This document shows, piece after piece, positions 40,957 to 53,140 of a stretch of DNA of 64,000 nucleotides. The stretch is from Vitrella brassicaformis (Eukaryota; Sar; Vitrellaceae), in assembly GCA_001179505.1 (NCBI GenBank), contig CDMY01000227.1:62001-126000 (forward strand). The letters run 5' to 3'. Made by a program: the position numbers and the translations under genes. The notes beneath the pieces were generated by a model that saw nothing but the letters and a program-made list of their open reading frames with translations, was not told the DNA's origin and did not search any database. Each line of letters starts with the position of its first letter. Positions within the stretch are counted from its first letter, which is position 1.

Positions 40957-43900
40957 ATGGCCTCGTTATCACCGTCGTTGCAGTCCTATGGGTATCAGTT
41001 GGGCAGCCGTGTGGGCGGCGGACAATTCGGGCAGGTCTACTTTGTCGCGAAGGCCTCTGACAAGGCTACCACACTCGTCGCCAAGGTCTGCCGACGGCAC
41101 GTGATTTCCTTCCTCTCTCATCCATGTGGTGTCGCGTCATGCAACGTCGTGCAGTTGATCCAGCCAGCTGATGACAAGACCAAAGAATCCGCACTACAGG
41201 AGGTATCTACCAGGGGGCAAAGAAAATCATGATGGAGCGTGTTTGACTGCATATTCGTTTATCTATTTACCCGCATCGCGTGCAGGCCCACCTACTCAAG
41301 ATGCTCAGCCATCCCCACATCGTGGCCTGTGTTGATGCCCTGCAGCTCGACACGGGCCACATCGCGATCGTTCTCGAGGTAAGGCAGCTGCTAACTACCT
41401 CCATGTCGTTGTGGCGATCTCCTGATTGGCACGTGCGTCAGTTCAGTACTGCGCCGGGGGCGACCTATCGGCAAAGGTCGAGACCTGCAAACAGAATCCC
41501 AATCAGGCCCGCTTTACGGAGGAGAGAATCATGTTGTGGTCAGTCCGGAGACAGAGAGGAAAGGCTCACTGGGATGGATCGACGCTGGTGTGTGTGCAGG
41601 TTTGTGCAGATGGCGGAGGGCATCCACTATCTGCACCAGCAGCGAATTTTGCACAGAGACATCAAGTCAAAAAATGTCTTCCTTGATGGGGCAGACAATC
41701 TGAAAATTGGTACGGACATGCGCCCGTGATTTTACTCTTGAGCAGTACGATTACGTGGTTTTTGTCTTGTGCAGGCGATTTGGGTCTGTCAAAGGTTTTC
41801 ACAGGGCAGCAGGAGGAGGCCAAGAGCTTTGTCGGCACCCCATTGTATCTCGCACCTGAGGTAGGGGAGAGAGACGGAGGCAGACAGGCACCTGCATGGA
41901 TGTATTCACCCGACCATCAGATATGCGAGAACAAGCCCTACACCTACAAGGCCGACATATGGGCGCTGGGCTGTATCGTCTATGAGCTGGTCGCGCTGCA
42001 GTCGGCCTTCCACGGCACCGGGTTGCTCCAGGTGGTGTGGAAGATCGTTACAAACCAGCCGCGGCCGCTGCCGCCCGATTGCCCAAGTGGCATCAGAGAC
42101 ATTATCATGTATGGGATGATGGAATAGCGAGGGAAGACGTGACGGTGTATGCGGCGTTGGCTTCTCAGGCGAACGCTGGAGAAGGACCCAGCGAAGCGCG
42201 TCAGCCTCGCTGCGTTGCTGCAAGGTACTTGGTTGGAAGGATCGGGATCTTTGTTTGTGCTCATTTGTGTCTGACTCCATTCAGATGAGTACGTCAAGGG
42301 CTACGTCCAAAAGAATGCATCAAGACACCAGCAGGCAGCGATCCCCTCCGGTCCCCCACGGCCAAGTGTCCCGACAAAAAGCACACGTACGCAGCGCACC
42401 ATCACCAACACTTTTCTCAATATTCGAGCCATCCATGTGTCTCCTTACCTCCCCATCCCACAGATCCACGTCACGCCCTGCAGCCGACGGTCTTCTCCTT
42501 CCCGTCCCCCTCAAAGCCGTCCCCCTCGCCCTCTCCCGTGCCGCCCACCGCCCCCGTTCCCCACAATCAGAAGACAGGCGGGTCACTCCGTGCTCAGGTG
42601 CGCAAATCTGTCAGACACACACATCAACACATGCACACAATCGAAAGGATACACAAAGACCTCGCCCCCTTCCCTCAGAGATACTCGGCGAGACCAAGGC
42701 TGTCAGTCGACAAGTCGCAGGCATCCTCAGGTGCGTCCACTGCCGCCCCGCCGAGGCTGGAGATATCGGCTGTCGGGAGGCGGTCGGGAGACACACTGGA
42801 GTACTCGGTGAGCACTGCGGGGGGCGGTGAGAGGAACAAGGACGTCGGAGGGGAATCTAGTCAAGACTTTGTGATGCTTTTTGCAAATCGGGGTAAGTCA
42901 GTCTGTGTGGGCATGTCTTCCTTCACCACCCCTGTGTCTGTGTCTCCTTCTCCATCTGCAGAGGCGAGTGAGCGTGCCATGGATAATTCGTCGGAGTTGC
43001 ATGTGCTGTCTGAAGCGTACGTGTACGGCGTCCTCCTGAAGATGCGCATAAAGCTCGAAAAGGCCGGCAGCACCGTCGAGAAGCTGTTCGCCAGATTCGA
43101 CACATCCAAGGACGGCATGCTGAACATGCAGGAATTCATTCAGGCCCTCTCTGCCTTTCCCCAGCTGGGCCTGTCCTCCTGGGAGGTCGTGGAGCTCTTC
43201 AAACACTTCGACTACGACAAGAACCAGCAAATATCTTTGGCCGAGTTCCGCAGCACACTGGAGAATGCCAACAAAAATGACGAATGGTCAGGTTTGAATT
43301 CGCCCATCAGATCTGGTTTCGGAACTGCCGTCCTCGTGGGCAGTCGTCATGTCCCGAAGGAGATGCTGACAAATGGGGACGAGGCTGATGTGATGCTGCC
43401 GCTGGGAATGGTGAAAGAGGCGGTGGAAAGGGCCGGCTACTCACTCAGAGAGGTCTTCGAAGAATATGACACATATGGACGAGGGGCGATTGCACAGGCA
43501 CGTGTATGGCGCGACTGCATGCCTAGGGTGCATTCTCTTCTTCTTGTTGTGTTCAGCACGACTTCCAGAGGTTGGTGGCCATGCTGGTCCCGAGCATGCG
43601 GCCGATCGACATCGACAGGCTGTTTGCCATGATGGACAAGGACAAGAGCGGAGACATCAACTTCAAGGAATTTTTAGCCAACTTCGAAGACCCCACCTCC
43701 CCATACCACAAGATGGTCCACTCCCCCTTCAGCCCAATGTCTCCGGACGCATCGCCTGGAGGCATGGGACAGCATCACGGTATCAGCAGCGAGTCGGGCA
43801 TGTCGTGGAGGAAGCGGGACCCGCTGCACCGGCTGCCTGGGCTGGTGATGAGTGAGAGGTACAGCAAGCACGTCCTGGCCCGGCTGCAGCGGCGGCTGGT

Positions 43901-44615
43901 CAAAAGAGGCCTTTCCGTGCGGGAGGCCTTTAACCTATATGACATGGACGGGTGGGGGCACACATGTGCACACGCGCGAGACACAAAAGGCAGCTGCGTC
44001 TCTGTGTCTGTGCGTCTGTCCGTATAGTGATGGTGCGCTGGACTTATCTGAGTTGAAGCTGGTGATTGCCTCCCTGAATCTGGGGGTTTCAGCGGCAGAG
44101 GTTGACCACCTCTTCGCTCGTCTGGACCAGGACGGTGACAAGGTTGTCACACTGAGTGAGTTCGAGAGGGCGCTGGCCTCCGCATCTGAAGACAAGAGTG
44201 TGCTGGCCACTCGTGCGTGGGCCAAGGGGGTGCTCGAGAAAATGGGCGAGGGGATCGCACGAGCAGGTAGGGACAGAGAAGGACAGACGTGTCCCCTTCG
44301 TCAAGCGATCTGATGGACATCCATACCAGCAGGCATGACACTAGAGGAGGCATTTCACAAGTTTGACCGCCACAACACTGGCAAGATCCCGCGGGCGTCG
44401 TTCCGGGCGGTGCTCCATCTGTTCGAGCCATCGCTCACCAACCGAGAGCTCGACTCTGTTTTCGAGGTGGCCGACAAGGTGACCGATGGACTCACTGACC
44501 GCAGCAAAGTGTCATGGGCGCTTTTGGTCGTGTGTCTCCCTCCTCCCTCCCCTCTCAGGATAGTTCTGGCGATGTGGATTGGCAGGAATTTCTGGAGGGC
44601 ACCACAACAAGCTAG
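40957..44615 (+). CDS. NEK-family protein kinase fused to about eight EF-hands
   Basis: Sixteen exons close in frame to 874 residues. The kinase (about 12-290) has a Gly loop [18 protein letters not shown] with the catalytic Lys, [11 protein letters not shown] (HRD at 139-141), a DLG variant of DFG (GDLGLSKVF) and an activation/APE region [20 protein letters not shown], then [20 protein letters not shown]. These are NIMA-related kinase signatures rather than CDPK ones. After a Pro/Ser-rich linker, EF-hand loops occur: [36 protein letters not shown] (poor), [48 protein letters not shown] (poor) and [12 protein letters not shown]. At least six look able to bind Ca2+. Ca2+ control of a NEK kinase, in parallel with CDPKs, is inferred. 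One intron (43498-43556) appears to be GC-AG. Exons: 40957-41085, 41155-41202, 41286-41378, 41447-41538, 41600-41709, 41775-41860, 41921-42108, 42169-42224, 42285-42386, 42464-42597, 42679-42892, 42962-43497, 43557-43951, 44028-44266, 44333-44478, 44559-44615. Confidence 0.92.
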
Positions 44616-45255
44616 CTAGGCCGGGATTGGAACATTTGAGTGTGTGGGACGGCCGCTTGGTCAGAACTTGTGCATGTGAGTGCGCCTGCTACATTCAAGA
44701 CTTTTTCACACACATCACATTCACGTACCAAAGGCAAGTGTCGATCACATGTGCAGCCGGTCAGCCAGTCTCTCTTCGTCACCCAATGTATGGTCACAGC
44801 ATCAACCAACCAAAAATCACCAAAGACAGCCAGTGTATGGTGTGTGCTGTACATTCGGCCGTGTCAGACAGGGACAGGCAGACGGACAGACAGACACATA
44901 GACGTACCAGGGTGTGGTGTGGGGGCTCAGGTGAGGTGCGTGTCAATGACAGACAGACAGACAGACAGACAGACAACCAGACAACCCAACACACACCATC
45001 CCTCGTAGGGAACAAAAGACCTCACGCTCAGATACATCCACACGGCATACTTACGTGCATACATCGTGGATCCATCCATCTACTCATCCTGTCTGTCTTT
45101 CATTCCCGTCCCTCACCTCCTCCCACCCACCGGGTCGCATACACATGAAGGAAGGAATGACTGAATCGCCATAAAGCACGTTAGTTAGTCAATAGTTGGG
45201 CATTTGGGATTGGGGGACACATTACTTCTCTTACGTCAGGGCCGTCGGTTCTTAC
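44616..45255. other. Tail-to-tail spacer
   Basis: These 640 bp between converging genes hold a CAGA tract (44950-44972) and no gene. Confidence 0.6.
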
Positions 45256-46078
45256 TTATCCCTTTCCCTCCCCACCAACCGCACCTGCTGTTGCCTGCTG
45301 GGCGGCTGTGCTGGTCAGCAGGGGCGTCTTCTCGTCAGTGGTCGTGTAGGTGGGATGAAGAGAGGGGCTGCCGGCCTTATCGCCGGTGTGTGACTGCTGC
45401 TGCTGCTGCTGCTGCGGGGAGCCCGATGGCCGGCGGTCTTCATCGGACGATGAGGCGCCCTCTGCTCGTCCCCGGCTCTGCTGCTTGATGTAGTCGCGGT
45501 GCATGTGGATGAAGCGCGCACACACGAAGATGAAGTACAAGGAGGAGGCGATCTGCACGCCCAGCACGGCCATGAAGTACACCTTTATGCCGTAGGCCTT
45601 CTTGTGGCCGGGCAGGGGGGGCGGGGTGAAGAACAGCCAGATGTGGCACATGACGCCGGTCCATATGATGGTGTTGAAGGCGAGGCTGGCGATGAACACC
45701 ATGGCCGTGTGGATCCTCGACTTGATGTAGCGCGAGAAGGTGGCGGTGGCAGAGGCCAGGGACGAGAGGGCCGTGACGATGAACAGTATGCCGAGAGCCC
45801 ACATGTCGGTGGGCAGCACCTTGAGCGCCTCAAAGCCGCTGAAGGCCGCCGAGCCAAACTGATAAAACGCAACTGCACCGCACGCACAGCACAGAGAACC
45901 ACCAGCAGCTCAATCGAGATCTCATTGCATGTGTGATGCATACTTGCAAGTGCAGTGCAATGGACACGTACTCACCGGTGATGATGGCGGATCTGAGGCT
46001 CTGGCAGCAGCAGTAGCACGTCTGCATATCGAGGTACGTCGCCATGAGGAAGTAGTAGCACTGGTCGAACAAACTCAT
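45256..46078 (-). CDS. Small multi-pass membrane protein, family unknown
   Basis: Two exons (46078-45976 and 45872-45256) encode 239 residues. The N-terminus is Cys/Tyr-rich (MSLFDQCYYFLMATYLDMQ, then CYCCCQSL). Three strong hydrophobic helices follow: WALGILFIVTALSSLASATA, AMVFIASLAFNTIIWTGVMC and VYFMAVLGVQIASSLYFIFV. A weaker N-terminal segment around VAFYQFGSAAFSGFEALKVL may make a fourth. The C-terminal 90 residues are hydrophilic, with a poly-Gln run and a TDEKTPLL motif resembling an acidic di-leucine sorting signal. The overall plan resembles four-helix vesicle proteins such as MARVEL or tetraspan types, but no diagnostic motif supports a name. It is head-to-head with the aprataxin gene. 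Confidence 0.75.
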
Positions 46079-46477
46079 ATCATATCAGAGGGCCGTGGGG
46101 GGACGGGACGGGCAGACTCCGAGGGCTTCTTTGGGGGTTGGTGGACGCGGGGATAGGAGTAAGGGGCTCGGGAAAGATGGACAGATGAGGCGCAGCGGGC
46201 AGGAACCCGATGCAAGGCCTTCAGGATGCCATCAGGCCATGATCTTAGTGGGGCTGGCCGAGAACCGCGGACAAATCACGTTCAGCCTCCAGCAACACAT
46301 GGAGCCACCATTGCTCAACTCTGTCTGGCTCTGCAACCTCACAGTGACGCTTCTTTGTCGGTTTTTTCTCGAGGGTCGATCCGTGGCCGGGTAGGGTACA
46401 GATGCGTTTCTTGCCGCTTGGAAGCGTCTGTCTGTTGCCGTCACCGCAGCTTTGCCTCCTTGAGCTTTGCTTTGGAG
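46079..46477. promoter_or_regulatory. Divergent promoter region, membrane protein / aprataxin
   Basis: The 399 bp between divergent starts is the longest of the seven head-to-head intervals. It shows no tandem repeats and no clear TATA element. Confidence 0.45.
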
Positions 46478-48261
46478 ATGGCTTTTGGCGGGAGTCTGCA
46501 CGTGGATCTGTCTGCTGAGTTGGAGGACAGAGTGTTCCCCACCTACAGCGCACCACTCGGTCCCATACCCCAGTCATCCTCATGGTAAGTCATCTCGGGA
46601 GCGATGGATGGATGGATGAATGGATGAATCCGACAGACACCGGGTGACCTCTGTTTGCGTGTCTGTGTTGATGTTGGCTGCTATGGTGTCGTGCAGGCAA
46701 GACGTGCTGCTCAAGTATGCGGCAATTGACTGCCAGAAGGGCCAGAGCATCCACCATGCGTCGCATTTTGTGTGTTGTGTCGTTGGCTGCCACCAGGGTG
46801 ATTGAGACGCCCGAGAAGTATGAGGACCACATATTCATGCAAAGTGAGCCCACAGCCGGGACGGGATGAACAATCAGCGGCTCTCTCTCTGTGTGCATGT
46901 GTTGTTCGATTTCAGCTCTCAAGTTCGTCGTCATGTAGTAAGCGCCGCGCCGCAAGGCAGGGGACACGGCACGAGCTGATGTGGTGTGGTTGGCAGCGAT
47001 GGCTACCCCAAGGCCAATAACCATCTGCTGATCGTGCCGCGACAGAAGATACTCACACCAAGTCAGTGAGCTAACGGACGCCCCATGGACACGTACGTAC
47101 GTGTCCATGCGTTGTGTTGGTGCACACTTTATGATCCATTCATTGTACCAGATGCGTTGAATGTTGGTCACTTGGACCTGCTCAAGGACGCCCGCAGGCT
47201 GGCGCAGTGGATTGTGCAGCGGTAGGTACGGTGAGGACGTTTTCACGCCACCTCACACCCACCCTTTCATGGGAATGTGTGTGTGTGTTGAGGTTGAGGG
47301 CCAAGTCGCCCCATCTGACCTTTGCCTGTGGCATGCACACCATTGCTAGCCTCCAGTAAGCCATACATACCAGGCCATTCACACACGCAGGCCGGGTCTC
47401 GTCATGGGGTGTGTTGTTATATTCTCAGTCAGGTGCACTTCCACGTCATCAGCCAAGACTTTGACTCGGTCACAGATACGCACAGCACAGCACAGACAGA
47501 CAGAGAGATGAAAGCGCGGCCCTGCCCTTGTCCGTCACTATGTGTGCCACACTTGGTGCAGGAGCGTGTCAAGCATGCCAAGCACTGGCTGTCGTTCAAC
47601 TCACCCTTCTTTGCCCCTCTCTCGCTCCTCATCGAGCAGCTGGAGGGACACGCCAATCGCAAGGGATGGGGCTCACTCGCACCACCACTAGAGGTAAGAG
47701 GTGAACACAGGCACGCAGCGCCACACAAGGACGCGCTCATTCTCTCTGGTGTGTGGGGGCCTTTGTGTCAGTTCCCGCCTGCCCGGTACGAGCCGTACTT
47801 GAAGGGCCCTCTCCGCTGCAACCGCACGGGATGCGGCCGGGACTTCGGACGTGAGTTCAAAAAATTCCAACAGCACTACCTCTCCTGCACGTAAGCCAGC
47901 TAGCTGAGATGGCGGGATGACCACACACACATACTCACACAGATGCGTTTATCTCTCTGTTTTGGTACGAGTGTGTGTCTACAGGCTTCCCCTGCCGCCC
48001 AACAGGGGTTTGGACGAGCCGTCTCGCGGCAAGTCAGCGGCGTCTTCGCCATCGGGTGAGCCTGCCCTGAAGAAGAAGAAGACGGGGGCCGAGGGCGAGG
48101 CGGCCAACGAGGGCGCCAAGAGTATCAGTACCGCTGCCGCGGCAGCAGCAGCTCCAGCTGCCCCTGCTGGTGGCGATGATGGGGGCGGAGGAGACAGTGC
48201 TGTTGCAGGAGGTGGTGGTGGGGAGGAGGCCAAGCCGGGCGAGAAGCAAGATGGGCCATAG
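46478..48261 (+). CDS. APTX: Aprataxin homologue (HIT + zinc finger)
   Basis: Eleven short exons give 318 residues with all phases closed. The HIT core has FVVIDGYPKANNHLLIVPR and the catalytic histidine triad in LHQVHFHVISQDFDS; the QDFDS extension is specific to aprataxin. KHAKHWLSFNSPFF follows, as in the family. A zinc-finger segment then reads LRCNRTGCGRDFGREF and FQQHYLSC, the DNA-contacting finger. The tail is Lys/Ala/Gly-rich (ALKKKKTGAEG, nuclear-signal-like). The animal FHA domain is absent, as in yeast Hnt3 and other protists. It should remove AMP from abortive 5' ends left by DNA ligase, acting in the nucleus. Exons: 46478-46584, 46697-46714, 46797-46843, 46916-46934, 46997-47061, 47152-47221, 47293-47355, 47429-47468, 47562-47693, 47772-47890, 47985-48261. 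Exons 2 and 4 are only 18 and 19 bp. Confidence 0.92.
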
Positions 48262-48501
48262 TCTGTCAGAGGGGGTTGCGCCAGAGTGGGTGACTGACAA
48301 TACAATGAGTGTACAGTCAGTACCGTTAGACGAATGAATGCATTACTTTATCTGCTTCATGTGCCTCATGCATGGCGCCTGTGTCGCGTAGAACAAACAG
48401 GTAACACCGTTACTCTTATTTCTCGTCCATACAAATGAATAAATGGATACATACATACAGGCAGGCACATATGAAATACATGAGAGGTCCGATCTGTCAC
48501 G
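48262..48501. other. Tail-to-tail spacer
   Basis: Only 240 bp separate the stop codons of two converging genes; both 3' UTRs lie here or overlap. No gene. Confidence 0.6.
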
Positions 48502-51500
48502 TCACGCAGCCTTACACACATCTGCATGTCGTGTCCGTGCACTATCACCACCACCAGACAGCAGTCTGTGAGCAGCAATGGCCAGGAGTGGGGCCAGGCC
48601 GTGCAGCAGCAGCATCGCCATGCCGTCATACAGATACTTGGGCGCAAACACAGACCACACCTGCACGCAACACACACACACACACACACAGACAGGGAGA
48701 GCGAGAGAGAGAGAGAGAGAGATCGCCACGTGCAAATCTGTCTACTTGGATGCGTGTGTGCCCTGGCTGACCATGAGGTGTCTTCTCAGTATGATGAGGG
48801 CCACCTCCGAGGCCACATACCGCAGCGACGCCGCCACCAACACGCTGAACGCACAACACACCACACACACACACACACTCCCTCAGTCTCCCTCAGTCTC
48901 CCTCACTCTCCTCTCACATCCGCAATGCTTACCTCGCCATCACTCTCACAAGGCGCACCAAGAGCACAGGCGGGGCGGCATTCCTGTCACCGCTGCCTCC
49001 CTTAGCCGTGGTTGTCACCACCACGGCCGCCGGCAGTGCGCAGAATGCCAGGATGAATGAGCAGTACGTGTGGAGGAAGACGAGCATGGGCGAGAGGTTG
49101 ATGTCGAACTTGAGCAGACCCACAAAGGCGGCCGAGACCGGCACCGCGTTGAACGTCATCCGGTGGCCCGTCGTGAAGAACATCGCGAAACCAACCAGCA
49201 CCACCATCGCACCCACGGACAACTCGGATAGCCCACCAAGCACCACTGTTGAAGACGCCCTGCGCTCCTTCTCTCTCTGTCCGCGGGAAGAGTGCACAGC
49301 CGTCAGCAGCAGTGGCAGCTGGATGAGGCATGACGCAGCCGGGGTCACCTGGGAGGCGCCGAGGAGCGTCATGGAAGGGAATACCTGGCTGCCCACCACC
49401 ACTAAGGCAAGTGCGTGCAGCTGGGACTCAAGGCTGCCGCTGTTGGTGGTCTGGATAAGGCGACCAGGGAAGGAGAGGCAGGCGAGCAGCTGAATGCCGC
49501 AAAGGGCATAGACGATGCGGGGCAGCACCACCACGAGAGCGTCGTGGATGGGGAGAGCCCATAGGGTGGCGCCCAGCCGCTGCTCACGAGCCTCGGATGT
49601 CTCGGTCGTGCGCTGGTAGAACTGACAGACAGACAGACAGAGTGACTCCCTGACTGACAAGCATCGATCGGTCTCACCCACTCTACTTACCTCCACATGC
49701 ATCTGCATGGCAGTTGCAGCGAACTGCAGGCCCCACGCCACTGCAATACACCGCCGCACCCAGCCCCTACGCACACATGAGTGCCAGAGCAGCGCCAGCA
49801 TCACTGCAAGAGGGACGAGCATGACGGCCGATGCTGCCGTGGGGTGGTCGATGACGACAGAGGGCTGCGGCCGGTCGCCCGGCATGGCCTCCAGCTGGTC
49901 GATCGACGGGCCCAGCCGAACCGCACACAGAACACCCACCATTCTGCCTACAACAAGGTGATGACAGCAGGGGCAATCGAGACACGATCGATGCATCGCT
50001 TGGCTTGCTGCCTCTTGTTTGGTACCCGAGTATGAGCCTCCGTGGCCGTGTGTGTTCTCCTGCTGCAGATGGTCTCCCGAGGGCCCTTCTCGCCACATGG
50101 CGGAGCACGGCGGCAGTGAGGTGCAGCAGCAGCAGCGACGAGAGCAGGAACCGCACACACGTGGCCTCCAGCATGGAGTAGCAGTCAGAGAACAGACACG
50201 CGCACAGACACACCACCACCAGCAGCTCGCCACCGCCAGTCACCTCCACACGGACGGGGAGCAATGACAGCACCCTCCCACCCTTCACAAAGGCGGACCA
50301 CATGTAGCTGCCGACCAGACCGGCGCCGAGGCAGCCACCCGTGCAGGTCGGTAACCCGATCAGGCGCAACGTCGCAGCAAGAGGCGCTGTGAGCACCAGA
50401 CCGAGGCAGGCGCGCCAGAGGACGGTCAGAGGTGAGGGCAGAGCCCCAGGCCACTCGGCGGGTGCAGTGGTCTCCATGCGGGCGAGGGATAGAGTGAACA
50501 TGACCTGCGCTGCGACTGCCATCAGGGACGTGGCGACACCGATCGTCAAGGCGACTGGGTCAAAGGTCGTCCACTGCGCTCGGGCAGCATCGAGCACCGC
50601 CGCCAGATACCCACGACATGCCGCAATGAACGCCCTCAGATCATCCGCCACGCCGCCATCGCTCTGCTCCCACTCGGCCCTTCTCAATCGACCGGCGTGG
50701 GAGTCAACTCTCTCCCAGAGTGCCGCCAGATGCTCGCCGTCGGCGAAGGACTTGCCGGAGGCCTCGTCGTATCTGCCGAGGTACCGCCTCACTTGCGCAG
50801 CATTGAGATAGAACGCCTCGGCGTGATAACGGAGCTCGCCCACAACACCAGCAGCACCAGCAGGGGCACCGTGGATGTGGCTGACGGACGGCAGCATGTC
50901 CGGCGTGATGCAGCCGAGGTTGCCAAAAGGGATGGGGACACCGAGCAGCAGGGCGAGAGTGGGCACGAAGTCCACCTGGGGGATGGCGTCGTGGTGGGTG
51001 CGTGTGGAGGGGTACGACGGGTGCATCGAGGTCTCTGAGAAGGGCCTCCTCGAGTAAACGAACAAGGCCGAGTCCACCTACACGCACCAACCAAGACATA
51101 CATATACGGTAGGGGCGATTGCATCGCTATATCCATCCCGTCTGTGTGTGTGTGTGTGTGTGGTGTGACCTCTTCCGGCAGGGCGCCTCCGTGAGCGCCA
51201 TCGTCGGTCTGTCCGTGGTCGCCGAGAAGCACCACCAGTGTGTCGTCATCTACTCGATCGACAGTGTCCGCGAGCACCCTGTCCATCTGAGTGAGCTTCT
51301 CGCGCATGGCCGGGTGGTTGACCTCATACTTGTGGCCCACATGATCCACACCCAGGAAATGGCCAACCAACACAGACCAGTCAGACCTTCAACCACACAG
51401 ACGGACAGACAGGCAGGCAGACAGGCACATCCATGCTTTAGCCGAGCAGCCTGCATTTATCAGCCCTTGTGACTTACTTGTTCATTTCGGCCCATATGTG

Positions 51501-52166
51501 TGCCATGACGCCGTCATCCACAGTGTGCAGGTCCTTGACGTCAAACGAGGGGTACGGAAACGCCCTCGACAGACCATTCTCAACCACTGGGAAGAGGTCC
51601 ACCCAGGTCTCGTCCCCCATGGCCACCACGCCCCTCCCCTGCCGCCGCACCTGCTCAACCAGGTTGTCCTCACTCAGTGCCGACGACTCAAAGGTGTCAC
51701 GCACTTCGAAAAAGGTCGGCAGTGAGCCCGTGGTGAGGGCCTTGAGCCGCTGAGTGGTTGCCGTCGGCGCGTCAGCAACGAAGCGATACAGACGAGAGTT
51801 GTGCGGCTGCTCCGTCATGAGCCGATGGATGGTCGGGAGGCCGTTGATGTGATAGGGGCCAGCATCTGTGACAGGCAGGTCGGGCTGATAGAGTGCAAAG
51901 TCCCACCGCAGTCCGTCCACAATGAGAATGACCACTCGCCGATACTGAGCTGGCAGCCACGATGCTGCACCTGTAGCATCAGATGGATGATGCTGATGCA
52001 GGTCGGGGAAGAGCGGCTCTGCTGGTGGCGTGTCTGCAGCGCTGCGGTCCTTGATCTCGTATCGCGTGAGGAAGAAGCCTTGCAAAAAGAAGAGGATGCC
52101 GACAGACAGCAGCCCTATCTGCCACACCAGATGAAATGCAAGGCTCCATCCGATATGAGCAGCCAT
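48502..52166 (-). CDS. PIGO: GPI ethanolamine phosphate transferase 3 (PIG-O)
   Basis: Seven exons run from 52166 to 48502. After an N-terminal membrane anchor ([20 protein letters not shown]) comes a luminal alkaline-phosphatase-like catalytic domain: [13 protein letters not shown] (metal-binding Asp), [19 protein letters not shown] (nucleophile Thr region), [33 protein letters not shown] and [37 protein letters not shown] and [10 protein letters not shown] match the PIG-O branch rather than PIG-N or PIG-G. The C-terminal half is multi-pass and includes [20 protein letters not shown] and [14 protein letters not shown], also PIG-O-like. In the ER it adds ethanolamine phosphate to the third mannose of the GPI precursor, the bridge to protein. 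The ATG at 52166 precedes the anchor and is preferred over upstream in-frame sequence that overlaps the H2A.Z gene on the other strand. Confidence 0.92.
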
Positions 52167-52386
52167 GACCGCATCGCATCTGGAGATCCACTCCTTCACG
52201 GACTCTTCTTTTCCATCATTTCTCTCAAAAGCGGTTTTGCACACGTCTGCGAGCTTAGCTGTGCGAGCTCGGATTTCCCTGCCTGTTTTCGTAGCTTTTT
52301 CGTGCGTTCGTCGGCTCTCACACGCTCCTCCCAGTTGTCTTCGCCCTTTCCACTCCTCCATCTCCTTTCCCAACTTGAAAGACGGC
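52167..52386. promoter_or_regulatory. Divergent promoter region, PIGO / H2A.Z
   Basis: The 220 bp between divergent start codons contain a pyrimidine-rich run (ctcctcc, cactcctccatctcc) just upstream of the histone ATG. No repeats. Confidence 0.5.
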
Positions 52387-53140
52387 ATGTCGTCCATTCC
52401 CGTGCTCGGCGCTGCAGGCGGCAAGGGAGGCAAAGGTACGCAGCACACACTGACAGCAGCCGGGCAGACACAGCGGCAAGCACAGAATCCCGGATCTTTG
52501 TGCCTGTGTCTTGTGCTGCAGTCGGCGGCAAGGGCGGCAAAGTTGGCGGCAAGGTCGGGGGGAAGGGCGCTAAAATCGGATCAGGTGACTCACCCACATC
52601 ACCACACACCAGCGGCAGGCACGTCGTTTCTGTCTGTCTGTGTGGATTGTGGCCTGCAGGCAAGTCCAAGAAGCAGCCTCTGTCTCGGTCAGCACGCGCC
52701 GGTCTGCAGTTCCCAGTGGGCCGTATCCACCGGCTGCTCAAGTCACGCGTGAGCTCATCCAGCCGTGTGGGCGCCACCGCCGCCGTCTACTCGGCCGCCA
52801 TTCTCGAGTACCTTACCGCTGAGGTGCTCGAACTCGCCGGCAATGCGTCCAAAGATCTCAAAGTCAGTGACACAGCACCCGCAACACCACGCGCAGCACA
52901 CCGTTGCCCTGATTGGTATCCTGTGTTGTGTGTGGGATGTGTGTGTAGGTGAAGCGTATCTCTCCGCGGCATCTGCAGCTGGCGATCAGGGGTGACGAGG
53001 AGCTGGACACTTTGATCAAGGCGACCATTGCGGGTGGCGGTGTGATTCCGCACATCCACAAGTCGCTCATGAAGAAGTCGGGCGGCGGGGCCGGCGGCCA
53101 AAAGGGCAAGGGCGGACAGAAGGGACAGCCGCAGGAATGA
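52387..53140 (+). CDS. H2A.Z: Histone H2A.Z
   Basis: Four exons (52387-52435, 52522-52584, 52660-52862, 52949-53140) encode 168 residues. The core is nearly canonical H2[80 protein letters not shown] and IPHIHKSL. The [14 protein letters not shown] ending and GDEELD acidic patch separate it from replicative H2A. The N-terminal tail is unusually long (about 40 residues) and made of [10 protein letters not shown] repeats that offer many acetylatable lysines, like the long H2A.Z tails of apicomplexans and ciliates. The C-terminus also carries an extra Gly/Lys/Gln stretch ([12 protein letters not shown]). Introns indicate a polyadenylated, replication-independent variant. It acts at promoters and +1 nucleosomes. 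Confidence 0.96.

Noticed and set aside
40957-44615. Calling the EF-hand kinase a CDPK
   Set aside because: The kinase motifs ([33 protein letters not shown]) are NEK-type, and there are about eight EF-hands rather than four.
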